Shown here: piece after piece, positions 7,037-12,823 of the stretch
Layout of the letters: each line of letters starts with the position of its first letter
Position numbering within the stretch: the first letter of the stretch is position 1
Source of the DNA: Burkholderiales bacterium
Lineage (GTDB): Bacteria; Pseudomonadota; Gammaproteobacteria; Burkholderiales; SG8-41
NCBI GenBank assembly: GCA_019746155.1
Contig: JAIESJ010000297.1
Span: 1 to 14,628, forward strand
Length of the DNA: 14,628 bases
Direction: 5' to 3'
Made by a program: the position numbers and the translations under genes
Notes under the pieces: model-generated
Told to the model about the DNA's origin: nothing
The model's input: only the letters and a program-made list of their open reading frames with translations
The model's database searches: none

Positions 7037-8170
7037 ATGACTCTTAAAACCGTCGTGCGCAATTTCATGACCGTGGGTCTCCTGCTGTTCAGTCTTCTTG
7101 CAGCGGCGCTGTGCAGCGCCGAACGCATCAAGGACCTGGTCACGATCCAGGGGCTGCGCAGCAATCAGTTGATCGGTTACGGCCTGGTGGTGGGATTGGA
7201 TGGCAGCGGCGACCAGACCACCCAGACGCCGTTTACGGTGCAGAGCATCACCAACATGCTGGCTCAGCTTGGCGTCAACTTGCCGCCGGGGGGCACCAGC
7301 CTGCAGTTGCGCAACGTGGCCGCGGTGATGGTGACCGCGTCGCTGCCGCCGTTCGCCAAGCCGGGGCAGGCGATCGATGTCACGGTTTCGTCGATGGGCA
7401 ACGCCAAGAGCCTGCGCGGCGGCACGCTATTGATGACGCCCTTGAAAGGCGCCGACGGTCAGGTTTATGCGATGGCGCAGGGCAACGTGGTGGTCGGCGG
7501 CGTCGGGGCTTCCTCCGCCGGCGGCGCGAGCAGCGTCCAGGTCAATCACCTGAGCGTGGGGCGGATTACCGCCGGCGCGACGGTGGAGCGCGTGGTGGCC
7601 ACCCCGCTGGGACAGGGCGAATTCGTCAATCTGGAGCTCACCGCCACCGATTTCACGACGGCGCGGCGCATCGTCGACGCCATCAACACCCACGTGGCGG
7701 AGGGAACTGCCGCAGCGCTTGACGGCCGCGTGATCCAGGTGAGGGCTCCTCTTAGCAGCGACCAGCGCGTGGCGTTTCTGGCGCAAGTCGAGAACCTGGA
7801 AGTCAGGCCGGCGCAATCGATGGCAAAAGTAATCATCAATGCGCGCACCGGATCGGTGGTGATGAACCAGTCGGTGACTATAGAGGCGTGCGCCGTAGCT
7901 CACGGCAACCTGTCGGTGATCGTCAGCAGCGAACCGGTGATCAGCCAACCGGCGCCGCTCTCGCCGCTGGGCCAGACCGTTCAGGCGGAACGCGCACAAG
8001 TGGAAATCCGCGCCGACAAGGGTAGCCTGACGATGCTGCCGAACAGCGTGTCGCTGAGCGAAGTGGTCAAGGCGCTCAACGTGATCGGCGCCACCCCTCA
8101 GGACTTGGTGGCGATCCTGCAGGCGATGAAAGCAGCGGGTGCGCTGCGCGCGGATCTGGAAATCATCTGA
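7037..8170 (+). CDS. flgI: FlgI, flagellar P-ring protein
   Basis: FlgI polymerises in the periplasm into the P ring, with FlgA as assembly chaperone. The 377-residue precursor has a Sec signal peptide (hydrophobic VGLLLFSLLAAAL, probable cleavage after CSA at residue 28). The mature protein starts ERIKDLVTIQGLRSNQLIGY, the family's signature, followed by GLVVGLDGSGDQT and FTVQSITNMLAQLGV. The central LRNVAAVMVTASLPPFAKPG block and the C-terminal LSEVVKALNVIGATPQDLVA helix are also present. The ATG lies 13 bases after flgH, with a GAGGAG site overlapping the flgH stop codon. Confidence 0.97.
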   Translation: MTLKTVVRNFMTVGLLLFSLLAAALCSAERIKDLVTIQGLRSNQLIGYGLVVGLDGSGDQTTQTPFTVQSITNMLAQLGVNLPPGGTSLQLRNVAAVMVTASLPPFAKPGQAIDVTVSSMGNAKSLRGGTLLMTPLKGADGQVYAMAQGNVVVGGVGASSAGGASSVQVNHLSVGRITAGATVERVVATPLGQGEFVNLELTATDFTTARRIVDAINTHVAEGTAAALDGRVIQVRAPLSSDQRVAFLAQVENLEVRPAQSMAKVIINARTGSVVMNQSVTIEACAVAHGNLSVIVSSEPVISQPAPLSPLGQTVQAERAQVEIRADKGSLTMLPNSVSLSEVVKALNVIGATPQDLVAILQAMKAAGALRADLEII

Positions 8171-8213
8171 TGTCTTAATTCAAATAAAAACAAATAGTTA
8201 GGCTGAACTGCCG

Positions 8214-9125
8214 ATGGCCGTTTATTCACACGACATTGCCGCCCGACTGGCGCTCGATACCCAGAGTATCGACGCATTGCGGGCACAGGCGCAACGGGAT
8301 CCCCAGCGCGCACTGAAAGCCGCCGCGCGCCAGTTCGAGGCGCTGTTCATGAACATGATGTTGAAAAGCATGCGCGAGGCGACGCCCCAGGACGGGATGT
8401 TCGACAACGATCAGACGCGCCTCTACACCTCGCTGCTCGACCAGCAGCTGGCGCAGAGCCTGTCTGCCCAGGGCGTCGGGCTGGCCGATATCATGATCAG
8501 GCAGCTGACGCGCGTTGCCGGGCCGGAAGCGCTGCGTACCCCGCCGACCGCTGCAATATCCGCGCCGTCGCGGGGCGCTGCCGATACTCGGTCTGCGTTG
8601 CCGGCCGATAACGCTTCGGAGCCGCTATCGGGCGGCTCTAGTGTGCGGCCGACTGCCGCCATCCGTGATTTCATGTCCAGGCACTGGGCGCACGCGCGCG
8701 CGGCCAGCGAGGCAACCGGCATACCCGCGCGCTTTTTGCTTGCCCAGGCGGCGCTGGAGTCCGGCTGGGGACGCCAGGAGATCCGCGGCGCCGACGGCAC
8801 CGCCAGCTTCAACCTGTTCGGCATCAAGGCCGGTCGCAACTGGCCGGGCAAAGTAGTGGAGGCGACGACCACCGAGTACGTCGATGGTGTGCCGTACAAG
8901 ACGACCGAGCGGTTTCGCGCCTATGGCTCGTACGCCGAAAGCTTCCGGGATTATGCCAACCTGCTGCTCACCAATCCCCGTTACGCCCAGGTGCTCGATC
9001 AACAGGACTCAGCCGGCTTCGCGCGCGGCCTGCAGCGGGCGGGATATGCGACTGATCCGAAATACGCCGATAAGCTGATGCGCATCCTCGACGGTATCGA
9101 GTCGCGTTTCAGCGCAATGGGCTAA
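8214..9125 (+). CDS. flgJ: FlgJ, rod cap and peptidoglycan hydrolase
   Basis: FlgJ caps the growing rod and digests peptidoglycan so the rod can cross the wall. The 303-residue protein has both domains. The N-terminal rod-binding domain spans about residues 15-100 (ARQFEALFMNMMLKSMREAT, SLLDQQLAQSLSAQGVGLAD). After a Pro/Ala/Ser-rich linker (about 101-148) comes the C-terminal GH73 glucosaminidase domain. The general acid Glu is E182 in LAQAALESGWG. E221 lies 39 residues further on, the same spacing as the catalytic pair described for Salmonella FlgJ. NLFGIKAG and AGYATDPKYADKL are further family marks. The 43-bp AT-rich spacer before it has no good Shine-Dalgarno site. Confidence 0.95.
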   Translation: MAVYSHDIAARLALDTQSIDALRAQAQRDPQRALKAAARQFEALFMNMMLKSMREATPQDGMFDNDQTRLYTSLLDQQLAQSLSAQGVGLADIMIRQLTRVAGPEALRTPPTAAISAPSRGAADTRSALPADNASEPLSGGSSVRPTAAIRDFMSRHWAHARAASEATGIPARFLLAQAALESGWGRQEIRGADGTASFNLFGIKAGRNWPGKVVEATTTEYVDGVPYKTTERFRAYGSYAESFRDYANLLLTNPRYAQVLDQQDSAGFARGLQRAGYATDPKYADKLMRILDGIESRFSAMG

Positions 9126-9150
9126 TTTATGGTGCGCATCTTGCCGTTAT
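9123..9150 (+). promoter_or_regulatory. Candidate flgKL promoter fitting both sigma-54 and sigma-28
   Basis: Two patterns overlap here. TGGTGCGCATCTTGCC (9130-9145) fits sigma-54: its GG (9131-9132) and GC (9143-9144) are exactly 12 bases apart and the -12 block begins TTGC. TAATTTAT (9123-9130), 12 bases, then GCCGTTAT (9143-9150) resembles sigma-28, and the -10 half and spacer resemble the flgM distal promoter. Either would give a start just before the flgK ribosome-binding site. At least one may be chance. Confidence 0.45.
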
Positions 9151-9176
9151 ATAGCTATGAGAGAAAGGCGGGTTAA

Positions 9177-11099
9177 ATGTCGACAGGAATTTTTGGCGTC
9201 GGTTTGAGCGGGCTTAATGCGGCACAGCTGGCGATGCTGACCGCCGGCCACAACATCAGCAACGCCGCCACGCCAGGCTACAACCGCCAGCAGACCGTTC
9301 AGGCCAACAGCATTCCGCAATTGACCGGCTCCGGGTTTATCGGCAACGGCGTGCAGGTCGTCACCGTCAAGCGCATCTATGACGAGTTTCTTGCGCGACA
9401 GGTGGCACAGGCGCAGACCCAGGCGAGCCAGCTCGACAGCTACTACACCCAGATCAAGCAACTCGACAACATCATGGGCGATTCGAGTTCCGGCCTGTCG
9501 CCTGCACTGCAGGGGTTTTTCTCGGCCGTCGATGACGTCGCCGCCAATCCGGCATCCGTGCCCTCGCGGCAGGCGCTGCTGAGTGGGGCACAGTCGCTGA
9601 TTTCAAGATTTCATTCTTTAAATCAGAGATTTGAAGAAATTCGTGACGGCATAAACAGCCGCATTGCCAGCAGCGTAACGACGATCAATTCGCTGGCCCA
9701 GCAAATTTCCCGCCTTAATCAGAATATCGTGTTGACTCAGAGCAGCGCGGGCGGGCAACCGGCCAATGATTTGCTCGACCAGCGTGATGAACTGGTGGCG
9801 CAGCTCAACAAGGAAGTCAACGCCACGGTCGTGAAGCAGGACGACGGCAGTTATAACGTTTTCATCGGCAACGGCCAGGCCTTGGTCGTGGGAACGCAAT
9901 CGCTTGCCTTGAAAGCGACCGCCTCGCCTTCGGACCCCTCGCGCATGGTGATAGGCTATGTATCCGGTGCCAACACGATATTGATACCCGAAACAAGCCT
10001 GCAGGGCGGCACCTTGGGAGGCTATCTGGCGTTTCGCAATGGCACGCTCGATGCCGCCCAGAATGCGCTGGGACGCATCGCCATCGGGCTGGCGCAGACT
10101 TTTAACGACCAGCATCGCCTCGGTCAGGATCTGAACGGGGCCCTTGGCGGCAACTTCTTCAATGTGCCGGTTCCGAATGTGATCGCCAACAGCGCGAACA
10201 ATCCGGCCTCCAGCGTCACTGCCGGCATCAGCAGCGTCGGCGCGCTGACTGCCAGCGATTACAAATTCAGTTTCGACGGCACCAATTACACCCTGACCCG
10301 CCTGTCGGACGGCGTGGCGGTGAGCACAACGGTTGCGCCTTCCGGCGCTTCGCCGTTTATCTTTGACGGCATCAGCATCACCGCGGCGACGCTCAACGCG
10401 GGCGAGAGCTTCCTGATCCAGCCCACCCGCAACGGCGCGCGCGACATCAGCGTCGCGATCAGCGATACCGCGAAAATCGCAGCGGCGGCGCCGATCCGCA
10501 CTGCTGCCGCGCAGACAAATACGGGTACGGCCCGCATCAGCGCCGGCAGCGTCAACCCGCCACCGCCGCCCGACGCTAACCTTCAACAGCCGGTCACGAT
10601 CACCTTTCACTCGCCTTACGACGGGAAATTCGATGTGACCGGAACCGGTACAGGACTGCCGGCGCTCAATCAGACCTATACGGCGGGCGCAAATATCACT
10701 TTTAACGGGTGGACGGTCCAAATCAGCGGCAATCCGGCGGCGGGCGACGTATTCACCATCGGCTCCAACAGCAATGGCACCGCCGACAACCGTAACGCCT
10801 TGTTGCTGGGAGGGCTGCGCACCAGCAATACCCTGCTCGGCGGCACGGCTTCGTACCAATCCGCCTATGGCCAGCTCGTCAGCGACATCGGCAACAAAAC
10901 GCGCGAGCTGGAAGTGACAAGCAAGGCGCAGGCCAACCTGGCGGCGCAGACCGAACAGGCGCAGCAGGCGCTGTCCGGCGTCAACCTTGACGAAGAAGCG
11001 GCCAACCTGTTGCGCTACCAACAGGCCTACCAGGCCGCCAGCAAGGTGATGCAAATCGCGAGCAAACTATTCGACACCGTGCTGGAACTCGGAAGATAG
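9177..11099 (+). CDS. flgK: FlgK, hook-associated protein 1
   Basis: FlgK is the first of two junction proteins joining hook to filament, and is exported with the chaperone FlgN. The 640-residue protein is longer than the roughly 550 of enterobacteria. The conserved ends are clear: FGVGLSGLNAAQLAMLTAGH and NISNAATPGYNRQQT near the N-terminus, and GVNLDEEAANLLRYQQAYQA plus KVMQIASKLFDTVLELGR at the C-terminus. The extra length is in the middle, where two beta-rich modules (about residues 359-427 and 471-531) are separated by a Pro-rich linker (461-465) and resemble one in FlgL. An AGAAAGGCGGG run precedes the ATG. A short AT-rich patch at 9601-9655 uses codons unlike the rest of the gene. Confidence 0.97.
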   Translation: MSTGIFGVGLSGLNAAQLAMLTAGHNISNAATPGYNRQQTVQANSIPQLTGSGFIGNGVQVVTVKRIYDEFLARQVAQAQTQASQLDSYYTQIKQLDNIMGDSSSGLSPALQGFFSAVDDVAANPASVPSRQALLSGAQSLISRFHSLNQRFEEIRDGINSRIASSVTTINSLAQQISRLNQNIVLTQSSAGGQPANDLLDQRDELVAQLNKEVNATVVKQDDGSYNVFIGNGQALVVGTQSLALKATASPSDPSRMVIGYVSGANTILIPETSLQGGTLGGYLAFRNGTLDAAQNALGRIAIGLAQTFNDQHRLGQDLNGALGGNFFNVPVPNVIANSANNPASSVTAGISSVGALTASDYKFSFDGTNYTLTRLSDGVAVSTTVAPSGASPFIFDGISITAATLNAGESFLIQPTRNGARDISVAISDTAKIAAAAPIRTAAAQTNTGTARISAGSVNPPPPPDANLQQPVTITFHSPYDGKFDVTGTGTGLPALNQTYTAGANITFNGWTVQISGNPAAGDVFTIGSNSNGTADNRNALLLGGLRTSNTLLGGTASYQSAYGQLVSDIGNKTRELEVTSKAQANLAAQTEQAQQALSGVNLDEEAANLLRYQQAYQAASKVMQIASKLFDTVLELGR

Positions 11100-11109
11100 A
11101 GGAGTCACG

Positions 11110-12318
11110 ATGCGCATCAGCACCAACACCGTTTATGAGCAGGGTATTACAACGATACAGCGACAGCAGGAAACCCTGCTCAAGACCCAGCAGCAGGTCT
11201 CGACCGGACGCCGTATTCTTACCCCGGCGGACGATCCGATCGCGGCGGCACGCGCGCTTGATGTGTCGCAGGCGCAGTCGGCCAATTCCCAGTTTGCCGT
11301 CAACCGCAACAGCGCCAAGAGCAGCTTGGGGCTCGAAGAAAGTGTGCTGCAAAGCCTGACCGACCTGATCCAGAACGTGCGCGAGACCACGATAACCGCC
11401 GGCAACCCGGTGTTGTCGAACAACGATCGTGCGGCGCTTGCTGCCGAGTTGCGCGGCCGCCTCGATCAATTGACCGGGCTCGCGAACAGTACCGATGGCT
11501 CCGGGCAGTATCTGTTTTCGGGTTATCAGGGCAATACCAAACCGTTTACGCTGACCGCGACCGGCGCGCAGTACTCGGGTGACCAGGGACAGCGCCTGAT
11601 CCAGGTCGGTGCGGCGCGCCAGATCGGCATCAGCGATTCCGGAGTGGACATCTTTGAGCGCATCAGGAACGGCAACGGCGTGTTCGTGGCCGCGGCGGGC
11701 GCGACAAATGCGGGAAACGGCATAATCAGTCCCGGGTCAGTAGTGGATCCTGCGGCGCTGACCGGACACAGCTACCAGATCAATTTTTCGGTGACCGGTG
11801 GGGTCACGACCTATGACGTCGTTGATACCACCACGTCGACCACGTTGTCCACGGGTAACGCGTATGTGAGCGGCAACGCGATCGCCTTCGACGGCATCGG
11901 GTTCGACATCCAGGGCAGTCCCGCCAACGGCGATCGGTTCACCATCACGCCGAGCAGTAATCAGAGCTTGTTCAAAACGCTGAACGACCTGATTACGATT
12001 GTCGCCACGCCGGTCAACGACGCGGCTGGCCGTGCGCGGCTGGCCAACGGGCTTAACCTGGCGCTGCTCAATCTCGATCATGCCCTCGACAACGTGTTGC
12101 GCGTTCGGGCCGACGTGGGATCGCGCTTGCAGGAAGTGGACGCGTTGGACAGTCTGGGCGAAGACCTCTCGCTGCAGTACCAGCAGACGCTGTCGCAATT
12201 GCAGGATGTGGATTATGCGCGGGCGATCTCGGATCTGAGCCGGCAACAGGCCTATCTCGAGGCGGCGCAGAAATCGTTCCTCAAGGTAACGGGAATGACT
12301 TTGTTTGATTTCATATAA
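11110..12318 (+). CDS. flgL: FlgL, hook-associated protein 3
   Basis: FlgL is the second junction protein, placed between FlgK and the flagellin filament, and is related to flagellin at its termini. The 402-residue protein opens MRISTNTVYEQGITTIQRQQ and continues with QQQVSTGRRILTPADDPIAA, the conserved flagellin-like D0/D1 start. It ends DYARAISDLSRQQAYLEAAQ followed by KSFLKVTGMTLFDFI. Enterobacterial FlgL has about 317 residues; the additional sequence here includes a beta-rich module at about 219-284 that resembles the two modules in FlgK. The gene follows flgK by 10 bases with an AGAGGAG site overlapping the flgK stop codon. Export probably needs FlgN. Confidence 0.96.
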   Translation: MRISTNTVYEQGITTIQRQQETLLKTQQQVSTGRRILTPADDPIAAARALDVSQAQSANSQFAVNRNSAKSSLGLEESVLQSLTDLIQNVRETTITAGNPVLSNNDRAALAAELRGRLDQLTGLANSTDGSGQYLFSGYQGNTKPFTLTATGAQYSGDQGQRLIQVGAARQIGISDSGVDIFERIRNGNGVFVAAAGATNAGNGIISPGSVVDPAALTGHSYQINFSVTGGVTTYDVVDTTTSTTLSTGNAYVSGNAIAFDGIGFDIQGSPANGDRFTITPSSNQSLFKTLNDLITIVATPVNDAAGRARLANGLNLALLNLDHALDNVLRVRADVGSRLQEVDALDSLGEDLSLQYQQTLSQLQDVDYARAISDLSRQQAYLEAAQKSFLKVTGMTLFDFI

Positions 12319-12329
12319 CCAATTGTTTT

Positions 12330-12779
12330 ATGAGGGTAATTTTTGTCTCGTTGCTGTTGCCTGGCCTAGCCGGCTGTAGCACGCTTAGCGCAGGCGGCTC
12401 GCCGGGCAGCGACAGCGCCGGCAATGAAATCAAGACCGTCATTCCTAACAAGACGCTGAACGTGTCAAAGTCACTGCGAATCCCGCTCGAAGGGCTGGTA
12501 CTTGGCGCGGCGATTTATCTGGTGGTGGATCCGCTGAGCCCCAACTGGCAGATCGAGGAGACGCGCATCAGCAAGGACGATTTCCGGATCGCATTGCGCC
12601 GCAAGCCTTTTGCTAGCGGCGGCGATGGCGAGGCGGGCCAGGTTTTCCAGCGCCGTGCGGAGCAGATCGCGCGGGAAAACGGCTATAGCGGCTATACGAT
12701 TATCGAGTTTACCGAAGGCATCGAGTCCACGCTGCCCGTAGCGCGACGGGTGTCGCACGGGACTATACGCCTCAAATAA
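12330..12779 (+). CDS. Small uncharacterised lipoprotein downstream of flgL
   Basis: The 149-residue product has a lipoprotein signal: MRV, a hydrophobic IFVSLLLPGL stretch and a lipobox LAGC with the cysteine at residue 16. A Gly/Ser-rich linker follows (about 17-31), then a mixed alpha/beta domain of about 115 residues. Features of that domain are VVDPLSPNWQIEETRISKDD, ALRRKPFASGGDGEAG, QVFQRRAEQIARENGYSGY and IIEFTEGIESTLPVARRVSH before the terminal GTIRLK. The pattern suggests a compact envelope domain, but I cannot name a family. The ATG lies 11 bases after flgL with no Shine-Dalgarno site, so it is probably translated by coupling on the flgKL message. No T-run terminator follows. A role in the flagellar envelope complex is a guess from position only. 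Confidence 0.8.
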   Translation: MRVIFVSLLLPGLAGCSTLSAGGSPGSDSAGNEIKTVIPNKTLNVSKSLRIPLEGLVLGAAIYLVVDPLSPNWQIEETRISKDDFRIALRRKPFASGGDGEAGQVFQRRAEQIARENGYSGYTIIEFTEGIESTLPVARRVSHGTIRLK

Positions 12780-12823
12780 AGCGGCGCTGGCTTCAGGCAT
12801 CGGCGGCAGGCGCCGGTATCGGC
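12780..12823. other. Spacer between convergent genes, weak hairpin
   Basis: The two genes end facing each other 44 bases apart. GGCGCTG (12783-12789) can pair with CAGGCGCC (12807-12814) with one bulge and a 17-base loop. In the minus direction it is followed by GCTTTATTT, in the plus direction by no T-run. At best this is a poor terminator for the minus-strand gene. Confidence 0.25.
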
